A stretch of 64,000 bases of DNA. Origin: an uncultured Cyclobacteriaceae bacterium. Lineage in GTDB: Bacteria > Bacteroidota > Bacteroidia > Cytophagales > Cyclobacteriaceae. Numbering within the stretch: position 1 is the stretch's first letter; every line of letters starts with the position of its first letter. Below the pieces are notes generated by a model, which worked only from the letters and a program-made list of their open reading frames with translations, had not been told where the DNA came from and searched no databases. The stretch is taken from contig CANLOE010000010.1 in the NCBI GenBank assembly GCA_947492745.1, positions 29,495 through 93,494 on the forward strand, read 5' to 3'. Below are positions 25,349-34,738 of the stretch, piece after piece. The position numbers were made by a program, and so were the translations under genes.

Positions 25349-26551
25349 TTATTCGAGTGAGGATTGGGCCTGTTCTGAGGTCTTGGTATTCAAAATATAG
25401 AAATGCCATGACCGAATGGCAAAGGCCAAGGTCAAGGGGATAATGGCATAGTGCAGTTTTTGGGGAATAGGATACCAACCGATGAGCGATAGCGCACTGA
25501 CTATACCCACATAAAGGAAATAGTTTTTGACAAACTTTGTTTTCTTTTTAGAAAACAACAGAAAAAACAAAATCAGATGACTGGGCATGGCCCATAACAA
25601 GTTAAAGTTATAGGCAGCAGCATTATGGTCGGTGGCCACCCATAACAATAGTAATACACATCCCAACAGTCCGGATATTCCGAAAAACAATTTATCAAAC
25701 CAGTAGGACACCCTTTGTTTACGGGTATCGAAAAAAGTAATCAAAGTAGCAAATAACAGAAACGTCATCGTAGTGAAAAGCGGTGTGAAAAACTGAAAAG
25801 TAAGTTCCCTCTCATTAGGTTCATAGGTAATCAGTGTCTCTCTGACCAAAGGCCGAGTGCGGCCTTCCGCAGTAATGACCGCCTGATTACAGGCCTTTTC
25901 CAAATATTCGGGTAAGAATGTCGCAATTTCGTTATTGGCTTTTCTATCCATGGGTAAGCCCAGTGCCAAGTCAATGCCAAAGTCTCCCCATGGTTGCTCT
26001 TGGAGATAAAGATCGGTCAGGCTACGTATCGTATGTCCCGTAGGCTCATCAAGGTCCGTAAATCGTAGGTCTTTCCCTAGGGCCTGCCTCAGCACGTCCC
26101 GTATCCTTGTCGAGCAATTGTCATAGAAGTAATCATAAAAATAGTAGCTGTTCTCGGGCTGTGCATTCCACTGTAAGAAATCGAACACCTTCTGTTTCTG
26201 GTCCAAACTAAGGTTAAGTACTTGCTCATGGACATAGCGGTTATAATGAATATAGACATTCAGGAAGTGTTGATAACGGGTCAGCCCCAGCTTGTACCTC
26301 AGATAACCTTTGGCAAAATTCCCATAAAAATTGGGCTGATCGAAATCAAATATTCCATAATTATAAATCATGTTGATATTATTGACCGAATCTACCACTC
26401 GTATAGCACTATGTCCAAAGGCAGAATAGAGTTCTTCCTGACCGGGACCACAGGTAACTACCATAATCTCTGTTGAGGAAGAAAGTTTCAGCTGTTCGCC
26501 CATCCCAAATAGCGGGATACTGAAAAAAATCAAAGAACAAATATATCTCAT
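25349..26551 (-). CDS. DUF4105 protein, probable lipoprotein N-acyltransferase (Lnb)
   Basis: A 400-residue protein with a signal peptide, an N-terminal DUF4105 papain-like domain and about five C-terminal transmembrane segments. The domain shows IMVVTCGPGQEELYSAFGHSAIRV (candidate catalytic His) and YFYDYFYDNCSTRIRD (candidate catalytic Cys). DUF4105 proteins have been identified as the lipoprotein N-acyltransferase of Bacteroides, which lack Lnt, and this gene fits that family in layout and length. The window encodes lspA and many lipobox proteins that would be substrates of this pathway. Confidence 0.75.
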   Translation of the reverse strand: MRYICSLIFFSIPLFGMGEQLKLSSSTEIMVVTCGPGQEELYSAFGHSAIRVVDSVNNINMIYNYGIFDFDQPNFYGNFAKGYLRYKLGLTRYQHFLNVYIHYNRYVHEQVLNLSLDQKQKVFDFLQWNAQPENSYYFYDYFYDNCSTRIRDVLRQALGKDLRFTDLDEPTGHTIRSLTDLYLQEQPWGDFGIDLALGLPMDRKANNEIATFLPEYLEKACNQAVITAEGRTRPLVRETLITYEPNERELTFQFFTPLFTTMTFLLFATLITFFDTRKQRVSYWFDKLFFGISGLLGCVLLLLWVATDHNAAAYNFNLLWAMPSHLILFFLLFSKKKTKFVKNYFLYVGIVSALSLIGWYPIPQKLHYAIIPLTLAFAIRSWHFYILNTKTSEQAQSSLE

Positions 26552-26854
26552 TAGAGTATTGGTAAATATTTATTTAATATCGTCAAAAATAACTCAGTAG
26601 CTCCACCGTCAATTCATCCTATCCGACATAACTACCAAGCCTTATTTTATAATGCTTAGACCAAAGCTGAATCTCCTACCCTGTGTTTTCAATGTTATCA
26701 ATAGGTTAAGGTTTTCGTTAGGTTGGTAAATCTCCAATTGGATTGGATGAAAACCTAGCCTACATTGCTTAACGTCAATATTTTTCCCTGAAATATAGGA
26801 ATAATTCAAGCAATAATCTTTGTGCTCGACAAGTTTGCTTCGTATTTTCAAAAA
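26552..26854. other. Divergent intergenic region with weak promoter
   Basis: A T-rich divergent region. A partial -7 box (AATCTTTG, 26815-26822) lies 33 bp before the radical SAM start. The small minus-strand open frame here has no supporting features. No other structure is seen. Confidence 0.4.
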
Positions 26855-27877
26855 ATGAAAGGTATATGGCAGGATAGAAGGAACTTTTTTTCAAAATTGA
26901 ATGGTCGACGCCTACTGAATGCCCAGAAAGTATGGGGCAGTTATCAGTACTCCAGGTGGAGGGGCCATGCTTTTCATAAAGGTATGCCCATCAGCTTATC
27001 CATAGAGCCGACCACCTCTTGCAATCTGCGCTGTCCCGAGTGCCCCAGTGGACTTCGCTCCTTTACACGGCCTACGGGTATGCTACAAACAGAAACCTAT
27101 CGCCAAGTCCTCGATCAAGTGAGCGGCACCTTGTTATACCTCTTATTCTATTTTCAAGGTGAACCCTATTTAAATAGCGATTTTTTAGATCATGTACACT
27201 ATGCTCACAGAAAGCATATCTACACTGCTACTTCTACGAATGCACACTATCTTGATGATGTGCTGGCGGAGAAAACCATTCGCTCCGGTCTGGACAGGCT
27301 TGTGATTTCTATCGATGGCGCCAGTCAGGAAAGCTACGCTGCCTACCGTAGAGGAGGTAACTTGGAAAAGGTAATCACGGGTGCCCGTAATATCGTACAG
27401 TGGAAGAAAAAACTCCGCTCCAGCACACCTCATACGGTGTTCCAATTCTTGGTCGTAAAGCCCAACGAACATGAAATCAATGCCATACAGGCCTTGGCCA
27501 AAGAAATCGGTATCGACGAGGTAGTTTTCAAGACTGCACAGATTTATGACTATGCAGATGGCTCTCCCCTGATTCCCAGTATAGCGAAGTACTCCCGCTA
27601 TAAGCAAGGTGCCGACGGTCGCTTTATCATAAAAAACAAATTATTGAACCAGTGTTGGAAAATGTGGCACTCCTGCGTGATTACTTGGGACGGTCAGATA
27701 GTACCCTGCTGTTTTGATAAAGACGCTGAACATGCCATGGGAAATGTGCTCCGCACCGACTTTGGCAGTCTATGGCATGGTGAAGCGTACCAAAACTTTC
27801 GACAATCCCTATTACAATCCAGAAGCCAGATAGAAATGTGCCGCAATTGCACCGAAGGCACCAAAGTGTGGGCTTGA
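26855..27877 (+). CDS. Radical SAM/SPASM protein
   Basis: Radical S-adenosylmethionine enzyme of 340 residues. The cluster motif CNLRCPEC lies at about residues 61-68 in SIEPTTSCNLRCPECPSGLRSF. Further features are FYFQGEPYLN, RLVISIDGASQESYAAYRRGG and a C-terminal SPASM-type set of cysteines (QCWKMWHSCVITWDGQIVPCC and MCRNC) for auxiliary clusters. The substrate is unknown; no peptide precursor is adjacent. ATG 26855 is preferred because GTG 26822 overlaps the apparent -7 box. Confidence 0.88.
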   Translation: MKGIWQDRRNFFSKLNGRRLLNAQKVWGSYQYSRWRGHAFHKGMPISLSIEPTTSCNLRCPECPSGLRSFTRPTGMLQTETYRQVLDQVSGTLLYLLFYFQGEPYLNSDFLDHVHYAHRKHIYTATSTNAHYLDDVLAEKTIRSGLDRLVISIDGASQESYAAYRRGGNLEKVITGARNIVQWKKKLRSSTPHTVFQFLVVKPNEHEINAIQALAKEIGIDEVVFKTAQIYDYADGSPLIPSIAKYSRYKQGADGRFIIKNKLLNQCWKMWHSCVITWDGQIVPCCFDKDAEHAMGNVLRTDFGSLWHGEAYQNFRQSLLQSRSQIEMCRNCTEGTKVWA

Positions 27878-27975
27878 TAAGGTCCAAAAGCAAAAAACAC
27901 TTCAAAAAGAATGAAGGACATTACCTGACACTACTACTCTTCGGTAGTACACCGCTTGAGTAGATCGAGCCAATA

Positions 27976-28173
27976 TCACTTGAGCACAGGTGTTCTCTGT
28001 TGATGGGAGTCCTGATTTTGTCTGACCGCCTTCTCGATTTTACGAAAATCGATGCTGCTACAGGCCGAGCAACCGCTGGCACAGCCTTTGGGTTCTTGAG
28101 AACTTCCGAACCACTGTCTTCCTAGATAAAACAGCGCACTAAAGAATAAAAGAAATACGAATAATTCTTGCAT
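27976..28173 (-). CDS. Small FeoB-associated Cys-rich membrane protein
   Basis: A 65-residue protein: one N-terminal transmembrane helix (MQELFVFLLFFSALFYLGRQ) followed by a KGCASGCSACSSI cysteine cluster, the pattern of FeoB-associated Cys-rich membrane proteins, which are linked to ferrous iron uptake. No feoA or feoB is in the window. The longer frame starting at 28341 is rejected; MQEL is the usual beginning. Confidence 0.75.
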   Translation of the reverse strand: MQELFVFLLFFSALFYLGRQWFGSSQEPKGCASGCSACSSIDFRKIEKAVRQNQDSHQQRTPVLK

Positions 28174-28397
28174 GATCTTGTATATAGAAAAAACCACTAT
28201 GGCTTCGAACTTAATTAAGAGTATTCCAACTGATCCGACCAAAAACAATCCTCCACTGATGTCAATTCTACAAAAGCTTATTTTTATCAGCGCTTTTTGT
28301 TTATCGTTTCGTTTTTGCCGGAATATAATTATTGCCCTCACCTACTCCACTTTAGATGAAATCTGTTCAATAATAACTCCTATCGCCTCCTATAAGT

Positions 28398-29195
28398 TCA
28401 TCGATCATTCCATACAGCATCGATTTTCTGCTGCATATGAGGGTGAATATCACAGGCTGCGACGATTTCCTTTCCAAATACAGCCTCATTACCGCCTTTG
28501 AAATCAGTAACCTTGCCGCCCGCGCACTGAACGATGAGTACTCCAGCGGCAACATCCCATGGCTTGAGATTGTATTCAAAAAACCCTTCAAAACGGCCAC
28601 AGGCCACATAGGCCAAATCTACGGCCGCACTACCCATCCTTCGCAAACCGTGAGTACCTTGCATGAAACCGTTGAGGATACGAAGGTAACGGTCCATTTT
28701 CTCAAAATTGTAATATGGAAAACCTGTAGCCAAAAGGCTTTCTTCCAAGCGTTCGACTGAGGATACACGTATCTCTTTTCCATTACAGTATGCCTTGGAA
28801 CCTTTGACCGCATAGAAGCATTCCTTTCTATTGACCTCATAGATTACCCCGAGCACGATTTCCTTTCCCCTCATGAGGGCGATACTTACGGCAAATATGG
28901 GCAATCCATGGGTGAAGTTCGTAGTACCGTCTACAGGGTCGACAATCCACTGATAAAGGTCCCCTACTTTCGTGCTGGTACCCTCTTCTGCGATGAAGCC
29001 AGCTTCGGGAAGAATCTCCCCCAAACCTGCCACGAGTTGCGCTTCCGCAGTCTTATCCACATAGGAAACCAAATCGTTCAGCCCTTTGAGTTCAATGGCC
29101 TCCTTATCGAAGTTCTTGGATTCTTCCAGAATAAAGTCACCGACTTTTTTGCTCAACGCGATAACTTCGTCCTGCAAAGTACTAAGTGTTTTCAT
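28398..29195 (-). CDS. Inositol-1-monophosphatase family protein
   Basis: Mg2+/Li+-sensitive sugar-phosphatase fold, 265 residues. Metal-site motifs are present: FIAEEG, WIVDPVDGTTNFTHG and the C-terminal LKPWDVAAGVLIVQCAGG. Also GLRRMGSAAVDLAYVACGRFEGFFE. Activity on inositol phosphate, histidinol phosphate or another sugar phosphate cannot be told apart from sequence alone. Upstream is 231 bp with a decayed palindromic element. Confidence 0.93.
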   Translation of the reverse strand: MKTLSTLQDEVIALSKKVGDFILEESKNFDKEAIELKGLNDLVSYVDKTAEAQLVAGLGEILPEAGFIAEEGTSTKVGDLYQWIVDPVDGTTNFTHGLPIFAVSIALMRGKEIVLGVIYEVNRKECFYAVKGSKAYCNGKEIRVSSVERLEESLLATGFPYYNFEKMDRYLRILNGFMQGTHGLRRMGSAAVDLAYVACGRFEGFFEYNLKPWDVAAGVLIVQCAGGKVTDFKGGNEAVFGKEIVAACDIHPHMQQKIDAVWNDR

Positions 29196-29215
29196 AAGTA
29201 TTGTTTGGGGTTTAA

Positions 29216-29405
29216 ACTCGAATCATTCATTCAGTCCAAATTCCATCGATTTCTACAGGTATTTCGAACCTTCGGTTTGATTCCCTCTATTACAGCTTCA
29301 AATCAGTAAAATGCTTGCATTTTTGGGCTTTTGAACCTCCTAGCTAAGCTGTAAATGCAGCTAAGCGCATTCACTAAACCATCAAAACGGACATAACAGT
29401 GAGGC
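29216..29405. repeat. Decayed palindromic element upstream of the inositol monophosphatase gene
   Basis: The stretch CTATTACAGCTTCAAATCAGTAAAATGC at 29287-29314 resembles the right arm of type E (GGCTTCAAATCAGTAAATGAATGC), followed by a CAGCTAAGC central inverted repeat. The ends are not conserved. Probably an old copy. Confidence 0.4.
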
Positions 29406-29426
29406 AATGCAGCTCTCGGGAGGAAA

Positions 29427-30110
29427 TCACTTTTCTCCACCGGCAATGACCAGTACTATCTCTCCTTTGATGGTTTTGTCCTTATAATAGTTATTGACTT
29501 CTTCTAAGGTACCGTTGACAGTTTCTTCATAGACCTTGGTCAGTTCGCGAGACACCGAAGCCTGTCTTTCTTTACCCAAAAGCTCCATGAGTTGTAAAAG
29601 CGTTTTTTGTAGTCGATGTGGTGATTCGTAGAGTACTATGGTCCTCCTTTCCTCGTTCAGCTGTTCTAGCTTGGTCTTTCGACCTTTCTTATGCGGTAGA
29701 AAACCCTCGAATACGAAGGCATCACTGGGCAGCCCTGACTTGACCAGTGCCGGAACGAATGCTGTAGCTCCGGGTAGGCACTCTACCGGGATATCCGCTC
29801 TTCGGCATTCTCTGACCAGTAAAAATCCAGGGTCGGAGATGGCAGGCGTACCCGCATCTGAAATCAAGGCCATGGTCTCCCCTCCCTGTAAACGGGAGAG
29901 TAGTTTTTCCACTTGCTGATGCTCATTGAATATATGGTAGCTCTGTAGTGGTTTTTTGATGTCATAATGCTTCAGCAGCACCCCTGACTTACGGGTATCT
30001 TCCGCCAATATCGTATCTACCTCACTTAAGATCCGTAATGCTCTCAGAGTGATGTCTTCCATATTCCCAATGGGTGTGGGGACTAGATAAAGTACGGTCG
30101 AAGCTTCCAT
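29427..30110 (-). CDS. rsmI: 16S rRNA (cytidine(1402)-2'-O)-methyltransferase
   Basis: RsmI methylates the ribose of C1402 in the 16S decoding centre. The 227-residue product shows LYLVPTPIGNMEDITLRAL, AEDTRKSGVLL, LISDAGTPAISDPGFLLVREC, LPGATAFVPALVKSGLPSDAFVFEGFLPHKKGRK and a C-terminal VSRELTKVYEE..GEIVLVIAG, the full tetrapyrrole-methylase-fold signature set. The ATG at 30110 is preferred over a TTG at 30122. It follows the pterin dehydratase closely. Confidence 0.95.
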   Translation of the reverse strand: MEASTVLYLVPTPIGNMEDITLRALRILSEVDTILAEDTRKSGVLLKHYDIKKPLQSYHIFNEHQQVEKLLSRLQGGETMALISDAGTPAISDPGFLLVRECRRADIPVECLPGATAFVPALVKSGLPSDAFVFEGFLPHKKGRKTKLEQLNEERRTIVLYESPHRLQKTLLQLMELLGKERQASVSRELTKVYEETVNGTLEEVNNYYKDKTIKGEIVLVIAGGEK

Positions 30111-30125
30111 GTTATTTTCCAAGGA

Positions 30126-30356
30126 CTACACTAGAGCTTCTATCGCTTCGGCCAAGGAGCGGTCTTTCTTTGTAACAATGTTGCCTTCATCGTGTGTGGT
30201 CAGTTCTATGGTGACGCTATTGTACACGTTGGACCAATTAGGATGATGGTTCATTTTCTCTGCCACTATGGCCACACGGGTCATAAAACCAAAAGCTTCA
30301 ACAAAGTCATTGAATTCATAGGTCTTTTTCAGCTTGTTATCTTCTTCTTTCCACAT
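30126..30356 (-). CDS. 4a-hydroxytetrahydrobiopterin dehydratase
   Basis: A 76-residue pterin-4a-carbinolamine dehydratase. The signature is [48 protein letters not shown], with the catalytic HHP motif. It recycles pterin cofactor after aromatic hydroxylation; in bacteria lacking such hydroxylases the role is less clear. Middle gene of a DUF493-PCD-rsmI run on the minus strand. Confidence 0.92.
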   Translation of the reverse strand: MWKEEDNKLKKTYEFNDFVEAFGFMTRVAIVAEKMNHHPNWSNVYNSVTIELTTHDEGNIVTKKDRSLAEAIEALV

Positions 30357-30440
30357 AGCATTTTAGTTATACTGCGAGGTAGGGAATATCTCCGAAAAAA
30401 TCAATATGGTAGCCATAATTCCTGACGAGATATACCATAA

Positions 30441-30704
30441 TTATAAGGCTATGACCCCCTCTACCTTATGGGCTTTTATATAGATATCGATAACGGCATC
30501 ACTGGATTCAGCCATTATCTCTGAGGTCAGGCTGATATAGTTGCCCTTGCTGGACTTCTTCTCCGAGACCTCATGCGCTAGAAAAATCTCCTTGATATCA
30601 GCCTCCTTACCTTTGGGAACGATGAATTTGAACATGTACATCGCTGGCCATTCGTATTCCGCATCCAACTTTTCCTTGAAAGAGACTATACTTTCTTTAT
30701 CCAT
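30441..30704 (-). CDS. DUF493 (YbeD-like) protein
   Basis: An 87-residue protein with the YbeD/DUF493 ACT-like fold: SFKEKLDAEYEWPAMYMFKFIVP and a C-terminal YISLTSEIMAESSDAVIDIYIKAHKVEGVIAL. Function unknown; a small regulatory fold. First gene of the minus-strand run with the pterin dehydratase and rsmI. Confidence 0.85.
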   Translation of the reverse strand: MDKESIVSFKEKLDAEYEWPAMYMFKFIVPKGKEADIKEIFLAHEVSEKKSSKGNYISLTSEIMAESSDAVIDIYIKAHKVEGVIAL

Positions 30705-30900
30705 GTCATTCTAGGGTCAAAAGTCCATTCTTTGAAGTAATCTGAGCTTTTTTAGAGCTACAAATTCAGTCAGTCTCTTTCTGATAGTAAATCTTATCAC
30801 AACCTTAGAGTAGCAGTGTCAAGTAATAAGAGCATCATCAGTGCAATGAGAATCTTTCTACCTTCTCTTCAAAATAAACGATTCGAATCACTTCTTTCTC

Positions 30901-30934
30901 AAAAAAATAAAGCGAGGAAACCTCGCTTTATTTT
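30901..30934 (-). terminator. Terminator of ppiD
   Basis: A 12-bp stem (30906-30917 with 30921-30932), 20 bp after the ppiD stop; on the minus strand it ends in a long T-run. The T-run on the plus side would also allow termination in the other direction. Confidence 0.85.
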
Positions 30935-30953
30935 CTGCAATTGTATCTAAAGC

Positions 30954-33059
30954 TTAATGTACCTTGTATCTCTTATCTTCGATATCGGCAAATTCCTTTA
31001 TAGCTTGATCTATTTTGTAAGCTGTACCTCTTGCTTGTGTAAGCTGGTCTTTGTACACGTTGTAATCAGCTACTTCCGGTGCTTTGGTAATTGAATTCAT
31101 TTTAACAACAAGTACACCGTTCTCTCCAGCAATGGGTGCTGTATTCTCTCCGGCTTTCAGACCGAATGCTTTACCTATAACTTTATCATCACGACCCACA
31201 GAGGGTAAGGAAGCCGTACTGAGCTTCAGGTCACTTGAAGTATATACTTTAGCGTCAGCTCCATAGGAAGCGGACATTTGGTCCAAATCACCGGAGGCAC
31301 TTTTCAGTTTAGCGGTAATCTGCTGTGCTTTCTTTTCATTTCTAACTTTCTGTGTTATTGTTTCTCTCACACTTTCCAGATCACTATATCCCTTGTCCTG
31401 CTCAGATGTCATGATAGCCACTACATATCTATCACCTAGGTCAAAAGTCTCTGAAACCGAACCTTTTTTCGCTTCCCTGAACAGCCATTGTACTACAGGG
31501 CGTGCTTCATTGATATTTCCTACTCTTCCGGCATTGGGGTCGATATTGTCAACATCCACTATTTCCAGGGATTTTTCTTCTGCGCTCTTCTCAAAACTAT
31601 CCATATCACTACTCTCCGCTGCAAAATAATCTGCTATTCGATAAGCTTCATTGATGGTCACCTCTCCTGCGGTAACATTTCTTTCAATCTCAGCTATTTT
31701 ATATTGCTTATTGCTACGCTCCTCTACTTTGATAATATGGTAGCCAAACTGAGTCTCTACCACTTGGTTGAGCACACCAATAGTTTCAGTGCCGAATACT
31801 GCTTCATCAAACTCGGCAACCATAGCATTTTTCTCCGTAAACCATCCCAGATCACCACCGCTGGTATTACTGGGCCCTTCGCTTTTATCTCTAGCCGTTT
31901 CCTCAAAATCGGCACCTCCACGTACATCTTTAAGTATTTCTTGGGCTTTTGATTTCGCTTCTGCTTTTTCATCATCGCTACCACCTTCCCATTTGATGAG
32001 GATGTGCCTTGCCTTGGCGGAAGATAACGTATCTTCTTCTATTGTGGATACTTTGTATAACTTGAAGCCTGTTCCACTGAACATAGGGCCTATCACGTCT
32101 CCTTCATTGATCTCGGCAAGTTTGGATTTTAGCGGTTGAGGAAGTTTGCCCAGCTTATAGGTGGTATAGGCATTGAACCCATCAGAATTACTTTTGGCAT
32201 AAAGAGAATCTGCTTTGGAATTTTTGAAAGGCTCGATTAAGGAGGCAAGGTCTTCTTTCCAATACGTGGTATCCTCTGCTGAGGCCACTACAGGGACCTC
32301 CACATATTTCATAGAGCGGCTACGCTCTGTTTTGTATTCTTCTTTGTGTTCGTTAAGGTAGTTTTTCAAATCAGCATCGCTGACAGCTACCGACGAATCA
32401 TTGATAGAGTAATAAGGTATATAGAGATACTTCACCTCGGCAACATCGTTCTGTGCACTGTATTCTTTTATGGCCTCCGCTTGTGTAGTATAATCTGTTT
32501 TGCTCAATAGATTATTGTACTTCAAACGTACTCTTTCCTTAGGAAGGTCTTGCTCAAAAAGACGGATACTCAATTTCTGAGGCCCTTCGGGCAGACTGTT
32601 CCAGCGTGCATACTCCTGAGCGATTTTACTACGATCTATCTTGCCCGTCTCGGGGTCTTTGAATAGAGGTTCCAGACTAGGGTGAAGGTTTTTTCCTTGC
32701 GTCATATCGATCAGCTCTTCGGAACTTACGCGTATCCCCAACTTATCGAATTCCTGCTGGTAAGCATTTCTTGCTATCAACAAATCCCATGCTTGCTGTC
32801 TGATTCCCGTGAGTTCACTTTCGGAAGGAGCTCTTCCTGAACGGATTTGATAACGGGTCCTCATCTCATTGACGGCAAATTGATATTCCTCTGCGGAAAT
32901 CTCCTCTCCGGCGATTTCGCCTACAGCATTATCACTACCGTTGATAATGGCAGAATTCGAGGAAAAAAGATCGTACATCACAAATGCCAATATTGCGAAG
33001 CCAATGGCAAATATGACATACTTGCCATATTTGTCCCTAAGATTATTCATTACACCCAT
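30954..33059 (-). CDS. ppiD: Peptidyl-prolyl isomerase / foldase PpiD-type
   Basis: Periplasmic chaperone anchored in the inner membrane. The 701-residue product has one N-terminal transmembrane helix (KYVIFAIGFAILAFVMYDLF), a SurA_N-like region (EISAEEYQFAVNEMRTRY), a parvulin domain at about 350-450 (KARHILIKWEGGSDDEKAEAK.. DLGWFTEKNAMVAEFDEAVF.. VVETQFGYHIIKV) and a second degenerate parvulin-like region toward the C-terminus, as is typical for Bacteroidota PpiD. The start MGVMNNLRDKYG aligns with the family. Last gene of a long minus-strand envelope run. Confidence 0.93.
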   Translation of the reverse strand: MGVMNNLRDKYGKYVIFAIGFAILAFVMYDLFSSNSAIINGSDNAVGEIAGEEISAEEYQFAVNEMRTRYQIRSGRAPSESELTGIRQQAWDLLIARNAYQQEFDKLGIRVSSEELIDMTQGKNLHPSLEPLFKDPETGKIDRSKIAQEYARWNSLPEGPQKLSIRLFEQDLPKERVRLKYNNLLSKTDYTTQAEAIKEYSAQNDVAEVKYLYIPYYSINDSSVAVSDADLKNYLNEHKEEYKTERSRSMKYVEVPVVASAEDTTYWKEDLASLIEPFKNSKADSLYAKSNSDGFNAYTTYKLGKLPQPLKSKLAEINEGDVIGPMFSGTGFKLYKVSTIEEDTLSSAKARHILIKWEGGSDDEKAEAKSKAQEILKDVRGGADFEETARDKSEGPSNTSGGDLGWFTEKNAMVAEFDEAVFGTETIGVLNQVVETQFGYHIIKVEERSNKQYKIAEIERNVTAGEVTINEAYRIADYFAAESSDMDSFEKSAEEKSLEIVDVDNIDPNAGRVGNINEARPVVQWLFREAKKGSVSETFDLGDRYVVAIMTSEQDKGYSDLESVRETITQKVRNEKKAQQITAKLKSASGDLDQMSASYGADAKVYTSSDLKLSTASLPSVGRDDKVIGKAFGLKAGENTAPIAGENGVLVVKMNSITKAPEVADYNVYKDQLTQARGTAYKIDQAIKEFADIEDKRYKVH

Positions 33060-33140
33060 AGTATTCTCGAATTTTTAAGAACGGCAAATTTAACTACTTA
33101 TACCATTAAAATCAAAATAATCCTCGGATAGCTTTATGAT

Positions 33141-34424
33141 TTAGTCTTTCAAGTGCTCTGGATAGAGGTTGAGTTTGACTGTGTCGATACGGATATCCTC
33201 GGTAGATTGAATCGTAAAGGTAAATTTCTCCACGACGACGGTGTCGCCCATTTTTGGTATGTCTTCGGTCACGGAAAGTATCAGTCCTCCCAGTGTTTCA
33301 TAGTCACCCGTCGGTAGTCCCCAGTCGTATTTGTCATTGAGGTAGTCGATTTCATGACGTGCGCTCAACAGGAAAGTCCCGGAGTCCAATGACTGCTCGG
33401 TCAGGTCTTCATCATCATGTTCGTCCTGTATCTCTCCGAAGATCTCCTCGATAATATCTTCAATGGTCACTATCCCAGAGGTACCTCCGAACTCATCCAC
33501 GACCAAGGCGATGCTCTTCCTTACCGTAATGAACTGTATCATCAGCTCATTGGCCAGCATGGTTTCGGGAACGATGATGATCGGCGTCAGAATCTTACTG
33601 ATCTTCTTTGGTTTCTTGAACATTTCCAGAGAATGGCAATAACCAATGACCTCATCGATAGAGTCTTTATAGACAATGATTTTGGAAAAGCCACTTTTGA
33701 TGAAAGCTTTGCGTAGATCATCGACACTATCACTACTGTCCACGGCAACGATTTCGGTACGGGGTATCATGCACTCCCTAACCCTTACTGTCTTGAACTC
33801 CAAAGCATTATTGAAAATCTTTGTATCCAGTTCGACCGATGACTCTTCTGCTTCGTTCGATACGGTATTATTGATATAATTGTTCAGATCGGTCAGACTA
33901 TAAGCAGGCTTGTCTTCATAATATTCTAATCTGAAAATACTTACTATGATGAACCTAGAAAGTCCTACCACTGCAAAAACCAAGGGGCTCATAATAAAAT
34001 AGACCACCTTCAGTGGAAAAGCGAAAAACTCCAATAACCAATTGGGATTGATCAAAAAGATACTCTTTGGCAGAAATTCCGCTGTGAGCAGCACTACCAA
34101 GGTCGACAGTACGGTCTGCAAGAAGAGTCGAAAAGCAGAATAGTTCAGTACTTCGGGTAGATTTGCGGCTATAATAGGGTCTAGCAGCTCTGCCATAAAA
34201 TATCCGTAGAGTACCAATGCCGCTGTATTACCGATAAGTGTCATACCGATAAAGCTAGACGGGTTTTTGACGAAGCGGGAAAGTATCGTTCCCCGCCCTG
34301 ACCCTTTGTTGGCCAGTAATTCTATCTGAAGCTTATCGCAGGATATAAAAGCAATCTCAATGCCCGAAAAAAAAGCAGAAAGCACCAGTGATACTACCAA
34401 CATCACTATAGGGTTGTATTCCAT
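33141..34424 (-). CDS. CNNM/CBS-domain transporter-like protein (GldE-like)
   Basis: A 427-residue protein with a DUF21/CNNM membrane domain (four hydrophobic segments; SAFFSGIEIAFISCDKLQIEL), a tandem CBS pair at about 195-330 (VRVRECMIPRTEIVAVDSSDSVDDLRKAF; GGTSGIVTIEDIIEEIFGEIQDEHDD) and a C-terminal CorC_HlyC domain (PTGDYETLGGLILSVTEDIPKMGD). CNNM proteins transport Mg2+; in gliding Bacteroidota a paralogue named GldE is linked to gliding. I cannot separate GldE from other paralogues. Part of the lptC-to-ppiD run. Confidence 0.85.
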   Translation of the reverse strand: MEYNPIVMLVVSLVLSAFFSGIEIAFISCDKLQIELLANKGSGRGTILSRFVKNPSSFIGMTLIGNTAALVLYGYFMAELLDPIIAANLPEVLNYSAFRLFLQTVLSTLVVLLTAEFLPKSIFLINPNWLLEFFAFPLKVVYFIMSPLVFAVVGLSRFIIVSIFRLEYYEDKPAYSLTDLNNYINNTVSNEAEESSVELDTKIFNNALEFKTVRVRECMIPRTEIVAVDSSDSVDDLRKAFIKSGFSKIIVYKDSIDEVIGYCHSLEMFKKPKKISKILTPIIIVPETMLANELMIQFITVRKSIALVVDEFGGTSGIVTIEDIIEEIFGEIQDEHDDEDLTEQSLDSGTFLLSARHEIDYLNDKYDWGLPTGDYETLGGLILSVTEDIPKMGDTVVVEKFTFTIQSTEDIRIDTVKLNLYPEHLKD

Positions 34425-34453
34425 GTCTATTACTTATTGTCTGTTGTCATTTG

Positions 34454-34627
34454 TCATTTTTTCCTATCGTTGGACTTTTTTTTCCTTAGCCAGTATAAAA
34501 GTAATAGACTTGTGCATAACATGAAAAAAAAATATCCTTGCCCAAACCCCAACTTGATGGTCTGGTCGACACCGATGACGAACAATACTACTGTGAGTGA
34601 AAATATAATGGTATCGACTAGCTTCAT
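34454..34627 (-). CDS. Conserved 57-residue two-helix membrane protein
   Basis: A short gene: ATG at 34627, TGA at 34454. The product begins MKLVDTIIFSLTVVLFVIGV and continues with a second hydrophobic helix (YFFFMLCTSLLLLYWL) and a lysine-rich end. It fills the gap between lptC and the CNNM gene exactly (27 bp to the latter's start). I recall similar small membrane proteins at this position in other Bacteroidota genomes, which supports it as a real gene. Function unknown; possibly a partner of LptC or the CNNM protein. Confidence 0.75.
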   Translation of the reverse strand: MKLVDTIIFSLTVVLFVIGVDQTIKLGFGQGYFFFMLCTSLLLLYWLRKKKSNDRKK

Positions 34628-34738
34628 AATTAATGTCGAAAGACTAATTGGATCAGGTGTAAATCGTGAACTGTAAAGGTCTGTTGCGGCATCAATCCCC
34701 CAAACGGATTTTTTGCCTATCGGTGAAAGCGAGCGGGG

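Noticed and set aside
26642..26851. Minus-strand open frame of 69 codons upstream of the radical SAM gene
   Set aside because: Overlaps the promoter region of the radical SAM gene and has no recognisable feature.
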